Assembly (NCBI GenBank): GCA_913063225.1
Contig: CAJXYP010000012.1
Location: 27,331-91,330 of the forward strand
Origin: an uncultured Cellvibrionales bacterium
Lineage (GTDB): Bacteria; Pseudomonadota; Gammaproteobacteria; Pseudomonadales; GM7GCV1
Length of the DNA: 64,000 bases
Direction: 5' to 3'
The position numbers and the translations under genes are program-made. The notes below the pieces were generated by a model. The model worked only from the letters and a program-made list of their open reading frames with translations, was not told where the DNA came from and ran no database searches. Below are positions 9,047 to 16,768 of the stretch, piece after piece; position 1 is the first letter of the stretch; the number at the start of each line of letters is the position of its first letter.

Positions 9047-10357
9047 TTAGCCTTGATCGGCTTCAGCTTCGGCTGTTTCTTTACCTTCATAGTTGCGGCC
9101 AAGCTTAATACCTACCCAGCCCCAAAGAGCGGAAATAACCGCGCCAACAAGAGCAACTGCGGCAAGACCAAGACCAATACCGTCTGTCAACAAGGCAAAT
9201 AGGCTACCACTAAGGGCATCACCACCGCGATAAACCACAACATCGACAACGGGCTTCGCCTTAAAGCGTTCTTCCTTGGTCACATGAGTGAAGAGCATTT
9301 CCCGCGCCGGTCGAGTAATAGCGTAGTTACCCGATCGTCGAGCAACCTGGAGCGCCAATAGCACAACCAAAACCGGCGCAAAGGCCAATACAATTAAACC
9401 GACACAGACTGCAAAGGGCAGCAACGCCAAAGCAAAGGGCATGCCCAGCTTGGTAACTATTCTTCCGGTAAGGAAAAATGCCATCCCAAAGGTAAGTAAA
9501 TTAGTGATTAGATCGATACTGCCGAGAATTTGAGTGCGCTCTTCACGGCTATATATTTCCAGTAGATTTTTCTGCTCGAAGTACACAAATGACCCGATAA
9601 ATACGTAGAGCAAAATAAAGGCGCCGATACCCATCAAAAAGGGATTGGTAGCGAAAGTAGAAAATCCAGCCCACCATTTTCCACCCATTTTCTGAGCACT
9701 CAAATCCGCACTCACATCGGTATTACCCAGTTCAGTTGCTTTCAAATGATAGATATATATCGCCAGCGGAATAACCAGAAGCAGGCCTACAGAAGCAATA
9801 AGCATTAAAGTATCTGTGCCCAGAACGCCGGCAAACAATGCGGGAATCGCTGGGCCGACCAATGCACCGGCGCTAGCACCCGTGGCGATAACGGCAAACA
9901 ACCGTTTCGCTTGTTCCTTATTAAAGGTATCCGCCATAAAGGTCCAAAATACCGACACATTGAACAGCGCAAATACACTTACCCAAAGGTAAAAGGCTTT
10001 ATCGACCAGTACGCCCTCACCCACCATGCCAGCGACTATATAGAAGGCAACGAAGGTTGCGGCGAACATCGCGTATACAATCGGAACTACGCGCTTTAAC
10101 TGAACTCGGGAAATAATAAAACCGTAGAGGGCTACAATACCGGCACTAACCAGGAAGTTGATATTCCACAAAAAGGCTACTTCAGTATCACTCCAGTCAC
10201 TAGCCATTGCATCGCGCACTGGCCGCAGAATGTAATAAGAAGCCATCAATATAAAAACGAAAAGCATAGACGCAAAAGTCGCCTTAATTTCGTTTTGCTC
10301 GATTACGGCAAGCTTCTGTAAAGCCTTCGCAAAAATTCCCTGATTCTGTGAATCCAC
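9047..10357 (-). CDS. NTP/NDP-exchange (TlcC-like) family transporter
   Basis: Inner-membrane protein of about 436 residues with 10-12 hydrophobic segments. The N-terminal S-Y-Y-I-L-R-P-V-R-D-A-M is the signature of the NTP/NDP exchange-transporter family related to major-facilitator proteins. In obligate intracellular bacteria such proteins swap ATP for ADP. In free-living bacteria the role is not established. I chose the GTG at 10355-10357, with GGGGGAAGTA before it, matching the site of the neighbouring gene. A TTG four codons earlier is less likely. The C-terminus is Glu-rich. It may stand alone or lead the downstream cluster. Confidence 0.8.
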   Translation of the reverse strand: MDSQNQGIFAKALQKLAVIEQNEIKATFASMLFVFILMASYYILRPVRDAMASDWSDTEVAFLWNINFLVSAGIVALYGFIISRVQLKRVVPIVYAMFAATFVAFYIVAGMVGEGVLVDKAFYLWVSVFALFNVSVFWTFMADTFNKEQAKRLFAVIATGASAGALVGPAIPALFAGVLGTDTLMLIASVGLLLVIPLAIYIYHLKATELGNTDVSADLSAQKMGGKWWAGFSTFATNPFLMGIGAFILLYVFIGSFVYFEQKNLLEIYSREERTQILGSIDLITNLLTFGMAFFLTGRIVTKLGMPFALALLPFAVCVGLIVLAFAPVLVVLLALQVARRSGNYAITRPAREMLFTHVTKEERFKAKPVVDVVVYRGGDALSGSLFALLTDGIGLGLAAVALVGAVISALWGWVGIKLGRNYEGKETAEAEADQG

Positions 10358-10562
10358 TACTTCCCCCAAAACAAAAAATTGAAACTCTAGATAGAGACCA
10401 GATTGAAAACCAAATCCCTATAGAGTTTTTAGTCAGGGCTTCGTTAAATGAAACAAAACCGCTGAACCTAACCAAAAGCATCTTAACTTAAAGTTAACAA
10501 ATGAAGTGTTAACAAACGAAAAGCCAAAGCCGCTTTTTCAACCAGAATGTAAGGGGGATTCA

Positions 10563-10591
10563 TTGACAACAAAAATGCTGCTGCGTACAGT
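10563..10591 (+). promoter_or_regulatory. Sigma70-type promoter for tRNA-Leu
   Basis: A perfect -35 TTGACA (10563-10568), a 17-base spacer and a -10 TACAGT (10586-10591; four of six consensus bases) precede the tRNA by about 55 bases on the same strand. The flanking protein genes run the other way, so this promoter can only serve the tRNA. The rest of the gap 10358-10562 shows no gene. Confidence 0.55.
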
Positions 10592-10647
10592 TCGCGTCCA
10601 ATTTTTGGCCCCCTTTTATTTATAGAAACGGGCGCTGAAAACACCTT

Positions 10648-10731
10648 GCCCAGGTGGCGGAATTGTTAGACGCGCTAGCTTCAGGTGCTAGTGACCTTAT
10701 GGTCGTGGAGGTTCAAGTCCTCTTCTTGGCA
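10648..10731 (+). tRNA. tRNA-Leu(CAG), with atypical bases
   Basis: A class II tRNA with a long variable arm. The anticodon arm CTAGC-TTCAGGT-GCTAG gives anticodon CAG, which reads CUG. The T-arm GGAGG-TTCAAGT-CCTCT is intact with one G-U pair. Three oddities are visible. The acceptor stem GCCCAGG/TCTTGGC has a C4-U69 mismatch. The D-loop reads AATTGTTAGA, so the normally invariant G19, partner of C56, is U. The 3' end reads ACCG, so CCA is not fully encoded. It is either a degenerating gene copy or a functional variant needing CCA addition. The promoter argues that it is transcribed. Confidence 0.85.
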
Positions 10732-10810
10732 CCGAATCGAAGTATTTTTTGAATATCCAGTTAATTGAAACAATATATATTCTTTAAAATTCAAGGATTT
10801 ACAGCCCTTA

Positions 10811-12369
10811 TCAAAGGGCATCACGCTCACTTAGCTTTTCAATAACATCAAAGTAGTAGGTCTGATTATCTAACTCGCAATGCCCGAGATAGGGAGCCCA
10901 GGTAAAGCTCGCATCTGAAATCGGGTTGATTTGCCCGGAAAGACTTTGCTCGAGAATCCTTAGCCCGGCAGTTAGATAGAAGTTATCCATATCTCCCATC
11001 CAGAAGTGTAGTTTTCCTTCTAGCTTTGGCCCAAGCACTTCCCAATTCTCGACCATGTGTTTGTCTATATCCCATTTACTCCAGGATTCAACCACCTGCT
11101 TGTCGATCTCACCCGTTGCCTGATTCCATACCGGTATTGGATTGCCTTCTGTATCAAGCTGGCCATAGAGAGCATTCCAGGTAGCCCACTGCTGTCGAGA
11201 ATTTAGGAAGTTATCCTGAATACCCATGGCTGATTCAACCTGAACTTCATCGCCAACACCAAACATTGGCTCTCCGTCAGTAGCACGCATACTAGGCCTC
11301 GCTATCCCATGCTCATTTACAAAGGCGTTGTCATCTTCATATAAATCCACTAACTGGAATGCCTTAAAACTAGGGGAGTCCGGGCTGAATGAATAGGCAC
11401 CATTGAAGTAATCGGGGTAAAAGACCTGTAGCGCCATAGATACCCAGCCGCCCGTCGAACAGCCGCTTACAAAGCGCGAGTCGGCTTGATCCGCAATAGG
11501 GAAGTTTTGCTGAAGGTGCACAAATAGTTCTTCGAAGTTTGCGTCCGCATAGGGCCCGCTGATATCACTGTTCACCTGATAGGAATCACCCCAGGGTGAT
11601 TCCCCATCGAGAAATACCATTACCACCGCCGGAGTTGCTTCATGCATCCAATAAGCGGCGAAGTCTTCTTCCTCCAGTAAGCCAATACTGCGGGTATATC
11701 GGTCGCTCAGACCTCCCACATGATACAAAACCGGATATCGAATATTTGCGCCCTCTTCATAACCTGCAGGCAACAATACCGAGGCGCGTAGATACATATC
11801 TTGGGCGTAGAAATCAGAAAGTAATTGAGACCGAATTCGAACAAACTTGAGCAGTTCTGTATCTGCAGGCAGCGATTCAGGATCGATGGCCTCAGTCAGC
11901 TCCAGCTGAATATCGATAGTCTCATCGGAAATTTCAATCTGCTTGTCGACCGAATAGAGATTCCCGGGTGAGTTCACATCCGCGAGAACCGAATTGCTAT
12001 CCAATAGAGCCTGCACATTCCAAACACCAGGGGTCAGTTCGGAGATACTAGCTAACGGATAGGACCCAGTGGCGTTAAATTGCATTGCTTCACCATTCCA
12101 GTTTTCCACATCCATTGCGAAAAATGGTGCAGCGGTTGATCTGGTAATGGGCCAACCGATTTGAAATCGGGGCTGATCGTTGTCACTTCTCGAGAAAATA
12201 ACCTCACCTTTTTTTCATCCGCTTTGGAAAATACAACAAAGAGTCGACCACTTTGTGCAGCGTCGATACCTGGCGCAACGACACTGATACTGACGCTAGA
12301 GGCACAGGCCGCTGCAGCCATTATAGAAATACAAACAAAAAACCAACGAAAGTGAAGTGTACGAATCAT
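10811..12369 (-). CDS. Secreted esterase-like hydrolase split by a -1 frameshift at A_AAA_AAG
   Basis: The 5' frame starts at ATG 12369 (GGAG upstream) with M-I-R-T-L-H-F-R-W-F-F and an A-A-A-C lipobox-like signal, and runs out of frame near 12052. The 3' frame ending at 10811 carries the catalytic part: L-L-P-A-G-Y, Y-P-V-L-Y-H-V-G-G, and nucleophile motif S-G-C-S-T-G-G-W, typical of the putative-esterase (PF00756) family. Moving to the -1 frame at A_AAA_AAG (12214 down to 12208) joins them without a stop: A-D-E-K-K | G-E-V-I-F-S-R-S-D-N-D-Q-P-R-F, then I-G-W-P-I-T-R-S-T. The joined product is 519 residues. Alternatives are a one-base homopolymer error or a true mutation. If unshifted, the 3' part could only start near M-D-V-E-N-W (12115), without a signal. 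Confidence 0.75.
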
Positions 12370-12394
12370 GTCGATTCTCCGGCAGCTAATCTGC

Positions 12395-12415
12395 ACTGGG
12401 AATGATTTTCCCAGT
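12395..12415 (-). terminator. Hairpin between the HAD gene and the split esterase
   Basis: ACTGGGAA and TTCCCAGT form an 8-bp stem around a five-base loop. No U-run follows on the minus strand. It is either a weak terminator for the HAD gene or a leader hairpin 26 bases before the esterase start. Confidence 0.35.
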
Positions 12416-12460
12416 CTACCGGATTGCGCATGAGAGTGAGAAGGGGATAGAGAGTATTTG

Positions 12461-12868
12461 CTAACGCCCGTAAGGACCCATGGGCGGTGGAATTTTTTTG
12501 AGGACCGCAGGGCCGACCTGCTCCCAATCTACATAGGGGCGACGACCCCTTTCAGGGGGCTCGATCAAAGGACAACCAAAACCAGCGTCGTCAATATAGA
12601 TATTCGCATAAGCCTTATTGCTATCGCTCCACTTCTCCGGGCTTTGATTTACAAAATGAAACTTGAGCCCATTTTCTTCGCAGTAGTTTTTGGCCTGGGT
12701 TAATACATCACCGTACCTTTCGCCATCGCTTCGCACCGTCCATAAGATCAAAATAGCACCCGCTTCTTTGATTTTTTTTATCCACTCAATTGCACCGGGA
12801 ACTGGCTCGCCAATTTCAGGAAAGCGGTGCTCAACGATGGTGCCGTCGAAATCGATAGCGATATACAT
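12461..12868 (-). CDS. HAD-superfamily hydrolase
   Basis: A small cytoplasmic 135-residue protein. The N-terminal D-F-D-G-T-I is HAD motif I (two Asp). L-W-T-V-R-S fits motif II (here Thr rather than Ser in the key position). I-Y-I-D-D-A-G-F-G is the Asp-containing motif near the end. The short E-H-R-F-P-E-I-G-E-P-V-P-G-A-I segment matches the BT0820-like phosphatase group. Substrate is unknown. CGGAGA precedes the ATG. It has no signal peptide, unlike most neighbours. Confidence 0.75.
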   Translation of the reverse strand: MYIAIDFDGTIVEHRFPEIGEPVPGAIEWIKKIKEAGAILILWTVRSDGERYGDVLTQAKNYCEENGLKFHFVNQSPEKWSDSNKAYANIYIDDAGFGCPLIEPPERGRRPYVDWEQVGPAVLKKIPPPMGPYGR

Positions 12869-12950
12869 GGGGTCTCCGGAACAGTAAGTAGTTATTCAAA
12901 AAATTGCCCCCAGCCCAAAGGACTGGAGGCGAAGCCTTATACCTAATCCT

Positions 12951-13832
12951 TTAATCTAAATAGTGATTAAAGAATTCAATCATTCGGCTCCAGGCCTGAT
13001 TCGCTGCTGCCTCATCGTAGCGTGGTGTCGAATTGTTATGGAAGCCATGGTTTGCACCGGGATAGATGTGCCGCTCATAGGTAACATTAGCAGCCTGAAG
13101 CGCTGCTTCAAATTCCGGCCAAGCCGCATTGATGCGATCATCATTCTCAGGCGATTGAATCATCATCGCTGCCTTAATATTAGTTGCCGCTTCGGCTGAT
13201 ACACCGCTGCCGTAGAAAGGCACCGCTGCTCGAACATGGTCGCCCAGTTCGGCTACCAAGAAGTTTGTTGCCGCACCGCCCCAGCAAAAGCCGGTCACAC
13301 CTAGTTCGTCACCAGCTAAATCATGGGCTCGCAAGAACTCCGCACTGTTAACCATATCTTGCAAAAGTTCTTGCGGATTCAAACTGGCTTGCAGTGAACG
13401 ACCGTCGTCGTCATTCCCCGGGTATCCGCCAACAGGCGACAAACCATCCGGAGCCAGGGCAAGAAATCCTTCGGCTGCAAAGCGTCGGGCAACATCTTTA
13501 ACATAGGGATTCAAACCACGATTTTCGTGGATTACCAATACCGGCGGGAAAGGGCCCTCACCTGCTGGCTGAACCAAGTAGCCACGCATTTGACCGGAAG
13601 TACCACCCGGCGACTCGTAGTCCACGTAAGTGGCCTTAATACGCTCATCGGTAAATGAGATAGTCTGTGCTTCGGCATACCTTGGCAGCAAGGCGGTTGC
13701 CATACTTAGCGCACTCACTCCGCCAATGGTAAGAACAGTCGCTCGACGCATAAATTCTCTGCGATCAATAACACCATGACAGTAGTCGTCATAAAGGCTG
13801 ATTACCTGCGGATCAATTTTTTCCTGGATCAT
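12951..13832 (-). CDS. Dienelactone hydrolase family protein, Tat-exported
   Basis: Alpha/beta hydrolase of 293 residues. The N-terminus holds R-R-E-F-M-R-R-A followed by a moderately hydrophobic stretch and A-E-A-Q, a twin-arginine signal. The mature part has H-E-N-R-G-L-N (oxyanion region), nucleophile G-F-C-W-G-G with Cys in place of Ser, and G-A-N-H-G-F with the catalytic His, the dienelactone hydrolase pattern. Family enzymes open lactones from ring-cleavage pathways, but exported ones act on broad ester substrates. The start is preceded by AGGGGAAA. It lies 19 bp before a DUF6152 gene and is probably co-transcribed with it. Confidence 0.87.
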   Translation of the reverse strand: MIQEKIDPQVISLYDDYCHGVIDRREFMRRATVLTIGGVSALSMATALLPRYAEAQTISFTDERIKATYVDYESPGGTSGQMRGYLVQPAGEGPFPPVLVIHENRGLNPYVKDVARRFAAEGFLALAPDGLSPVGGYPGNDDDGRSLQASLNPQELLQDMVNSAEFLRAHDLAGDELGVTGFCWGGAATNFLVAELGDHVRAAVPFYGSGVSAEAATNIKAAMMIQSPENDDRINAAWPEFEAALQAANVTYERHIYPGANHGFHNNSTPRYDEAAANQAWSRMIEFFNHYLD

Positions 13833-13851
13833 ATGCTGTTTCCCCTAAAAA

Positions 13852-14919
13852 TTAGTCTTGCCTAATATTGCTGATACCACCCAACTCAACACAGTTGTAT
13901 GCAGATACCGGAATATCGCTTCTAGTCCAACTGCTATTGCCCGTATAGGCCTTTGTAAAATACTTCGAATCTGTCACTTCGTAGGCTCGAAGCAGTAGGT
14001 TGCCATTTTCAGCCAGAGTTAACCTCTCTATTACCTTCATTTCATCACTGTGAACTAGCCCTGGATGCGGCACCAATACGCCGGCTTCAAAGCCGACTGT
14101 CTCGACAACCAAGGTGTCGCCCTCAAACCAGCCAACCGAGTGTCCAGTAAGGCTAGGTTGGATAATTGAGGGGTGCTCTCTCGTGGTTAGGTCAATAGTA
14201 CGCAGCATATCCATATATTCGTGCCGGATTACGATTTGATCTTCTGTCTGGGTAAATTCAGATGGGCCACCGGGCTCTGACCAGCCGCGGGTAATACTTG
14301 ACGGACTGCATACCAAAGCCGGATCGTCAAAACGCTGATCATAGGCAAGAAGTGCCGTCATACCAGCTTCTGTTACTTGGTCGGCATATCGAACTGCCGG
14401 ATCACCGCTTTGCGGGGCGCCACCGCCACCGCCACGTCTCCGTGGAGTAGAAATCCAAGTGCCGACCATAGAGGTTAAATCTACAGATTCGATTAAGTCT
14501 ATAGCCACTGATGCACTCAAAACATCTTCGCCATTGGTTATCTGTCCGCCACGGGCGACAATTGTTCCATCAGCCAAGGTGCCCGATTGATACGAACAAC
14601 CTAGAGGGTCGCGTCGAGCCGCAATTCCGTCGATTTTTAGTGCAGAACCAACGGCAAATAGATCATCCGTCCATCCCTGTCGCCTATAGCCGGAAGCAGC
14701 GCTAAGTTCACAGTTCCAGTTTTCGACCTGACCATCTGCACTGATCACATCCAGGTATACCCAGGCATGAGGATTAACAAACTGAAACTCCGTAACCACG
14801 CCCTCAATAGAAATAGGCTTTGTAGAATCAAAGTGTGGAGCGTTTGAATGGTGCGCCGCGACCGGTAAAGAAAATGCCGCTACTAGAACTGCTAAACAAC
14901 TAAGACTTACATTTTTCAA
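13852..14919 (-). CDS. DUF6152-type exported protein (copy A), TTG start
   Basis: I chose a TTG at 14917-14919, which has GGAGGAATCT directly upstream and gives (M)-K-N-V-S-L-S-C-L-A-V-L-V as a signal peptide. A longer frame from 15000 overlaps the previous gene. Predicted cleavage after V-A-A leaves His-His-Ser at the N-terminus. The N-terminal module shows G-V-V-T-E-F-Q-F-V-N-P-H and A-A-R-R-D-P-L-G-C. The C-terminal module shows G-H-S-V-G-W-F-E-G-D-T-L-V-V-E-T and ends with a conserved Cys (Y-N-C-V-E). A low-complexity R-R-R-G-G-G-G-G-A linker separates them. Closest relative in the window is the gene at 30226. Biochemical function is unknown; see the His-His finding. Confidence 0.8.
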   Translation of the reverse strand: MKNVSLSCLAVLVAAFSLPVAAHHSNAPHFDSTKPISIEGVVTEFQFVNPHAWVYLDVISADGQVENWNCELSAASGYRRQGWTDDLFAVGSALKIDGIAARRDPLGCSYQSGTLADGTIVARGGQITNGEDVLSASVAIDLIESVDLTSMVGTWISTPRRRGGGGGAPQSGDPAVRYADQVTEAGMTALLAYDQRFDDPALVCSPSSITRGWSEPGGPSEFTQTEDQIVIRHEYMDMLRTIDLTTREHPSIIQPSLTGHSVGWFEGDTLVVETVGFEAGVLVPHPGLVHSDEMKVIERLTLAENGNLLLRAYEVTDSKYFTKAYTGNSSWTRSDIPVSAYNCVELGGISNIRQD

Positions 14920-14962
14920 AGATTCCTCCAAGGAATATAGTCTTTTGTATTGAGCGTTTCTG

Positions 14963-15991
14963 TCAATCAGAAACGCAGTTAAATGGTTCCACTTTTTCAC
15001 CGGGTACCCACAGCCAGTATTTTGTAAACTCTTGCGGCGAATTAAAGGTGTTTGGATCAGTAATGGTTAAAAGGTAATCGAGGCGCTGACCACTTTCGCT
15101 GGGCATAAACCGTTCAACAAAAACGGCGTCTGGCGTGCTCGGCACTCCGGTTACATCGATAAGTGGCCAGCTGCTATTGATAGTGGTAACTACTAGTGTT
15201 TCGCCTTCCCAATGCCCCACGGAATACCCAAGTGGTATCGGCTCTTTGTCAGAGTAATCTGCGTCGGACGACATATCGAATACGCGAAGCATGTCGCCCT
15301 CTTCCATATGCATAAGAATTGCATTTTCGCTTTTGGCGAATTGCATGGGGTAAGGCTGCTCCATTAAAAATGGCATGCCCTTTTTCTCACAGGTATTAAG
15401 CGTCACGTTGTCAAAGATGTCGTATTCGGCGCGCGCCTTCTCTGCTTGTTCGGTCAGATCAAAGTCGTACCGATCAAAAATTAGCACCTCACTTGGATCG
15501 CTCAGGCTGGTGGCCCAAACGTGGAATATTCCCTCAGCGTCGCTGTCATTCTCTCCCAAGGTCTCTTCCGTCACTAACCAGCGAGAAGAATCGCCTTCTA
15601 CTCGCTCAGACCAGAGTGCCGGTACACCAGGAAACATAACGACTTCCGTACCGTCAGACTTAAGCAGATTAGTAATAAAGATCTCATCAACACCTCTCAC
15701 CGAAGGCCAACCAGCAACTTCTACTCTGTTGCCAGAGGCAAAGACACTCTTATCGATGCCCATGCGCTGCAAAATACTCACTGAGTTTGCTTCGACGTTA
15801 TAGGACTTGCCTTCATCCGTATCTAAGGTGATATATACGTGTGGATTTCTCCATCGCAAATTAGAAATTTCACCTTCAAGGAAGACCGTCTCCGCGGGAT
15901 TGAAGTATAAAAAGGGCGAGTGATGTGCAACTGCCGGTGATGAACCAACAAGCGCAAGACCAATAAGCATTGAGGCTAAACTGAATTTCAT
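14963..15991 (-). CDS. DUF6152-type exported protein (copy B)
   Basis: A 342-residue protein with a clean signal peptide ending in A-V-A, leaving His-His-Ser-Pro at the mature N-terminus. It has G-E-I-S-N-L-R-W-R-N-P-H-V-Y in the first module, G-Y-S-V-G-H-W-E-G-E-T-L-V-V in the second, and a final F-N-C-V. GCGAGAA precedes the ATG. It is the gene directly upstream of copy A (43 bp gap with the TTG start), so the pair is probably one mRNA. It differs enough from copy A to suggest an old duplication. Confidence 0.8.
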   Translation of the reverse strand: MKFSLASMLIGLALVGSSPAVAHHSPFLYFNPAETVFLEGEISNLRWRNPHVYITLDTDEGKSYNVEANSVSILQRMGIDKSVFASGNRVEVAGWPSVRGVDEIFITNLLKSDGTEVVMFPGVPALWSERVEGDSSRWLVTEETLGENDSDAEGIFHVWATSLSDPSEVLIFDRYDFDLTEQAEKARAEYDIFDNVTLNTCEKKGMPFLMEQPYPMQFAKSENAILMHMEEGDMLRVFDMSSDADYSDKEPIPLGYSVGHWEGETLVVTTINSSWPLIDVTGVPSTPDAVFVERFMPSESGQRLDYLLTITDPNTFNSPQEFTKYWLWVPGEKVEPFNCVSD

Positions 15992-16036
15992 ATCAAGATT
16001 CTCGCTAAAAGTATCGGCTCTCAGAGACAGCCCGGC

Positions 16037-16591
16037 CTAAAAACTCCAGTGTTTTAAGTCATCCGCAACATCGTCGCAGGGCGCAAGCGACATAGCTTTA
16101 GCGGCAAAGGTAACCCCTGGCTCTGGAACTACTCCAGCGAGTACCGCCGGGTGCCAAGGTGAAGGAGAAACCGTAACGCATAGATCTGATCCCATTGGCT
16201 TAAGTTCGCCATTAGCTGCGCGGTCGAATTTCTGAGTTACCGAACCTGTGCAGGGGCGCATGTAAACCGATCCACGCTCTAAAGACTCAACGGTGTCGAG
16301 GCAGACCTCGTATTCGGTGTTATAGATATTTCCAACGGCTGGGTAATCTAGCCGAAAGATCATATCTTCACGCGCATCGGCGTTTGGCTTACAAGTATGG
16401 GCAACGAGGGGAATATTTAAATCTATGGTTGCGCGGTAGCCGGGGATATCGAAACATACGCCTCGAGACTCACCAAGCTCGCTTTGCAGCATAAATAGCT
16501 TATCTACATCGGTGTCTGCGCTCGACAGGTTTGCCGTAACAAAGAACGCCGAAAGTAGAATTACCTTAAAAAACAAGTATTTATTTAACAT
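16037..16591 (-). CDS. Small secreted Cys-rich protein, possibly beta-trefoil (copy 2)
   Basis: Paralogue of the protein at 1933-2556: 184 residues, signal peptide M-L-N-K-Y-L-F-F-K-V...S-S-A, start preceded by TGGGGAAA. Shared landmarks in the same order are E-S-R-G-V-C-F-D, A-H-T-C-K-P, E-V-C-L-D-T, R-P-C-T-G, Q-K-F-D-R-A-A-N-G-E-L and S-D-L-C-V-T-V. The Q-x-F pattern and paired cysteines fit a ricin-B-like fold, which is an inference. It lies 45 bp before DUF6152 copy B and diverges from copy C, so each small protein sits beside genes for exported proteins. Confidence 0.62.
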   Translation of the reverse strand: MLNKYLFFKVILLSAFFVTANLSSADTDVDKLFMLQSELGESRGVCFDIPGYRATIDLNIPLVAHTCKPNADAREDMIFRLDYPAVGNIYNTEYEVCLDTVESLERGSVYMRPCTGSVTQKFDRAANGELKPMGSDLCVTVSPSPWHPAVLAGVVPEPGVTFAAKAMSLAPCDDVADDLKHWSF

Positions 16592-16768
16592 TTTGGATTT
16601 TCCCCAAGATCGTTTAGATTCGTATAGTAAGACTATCGACTATAACTATTTAGTAAATAAATTCGCGCATATGATATTAACAAAGTGTAACCTACAGTGA
16701 ATGGCTCTATCGCAGGCCAATATTTATTAAATTTAAATCAAATAACCGCTCATATTACAGGGACCAAA

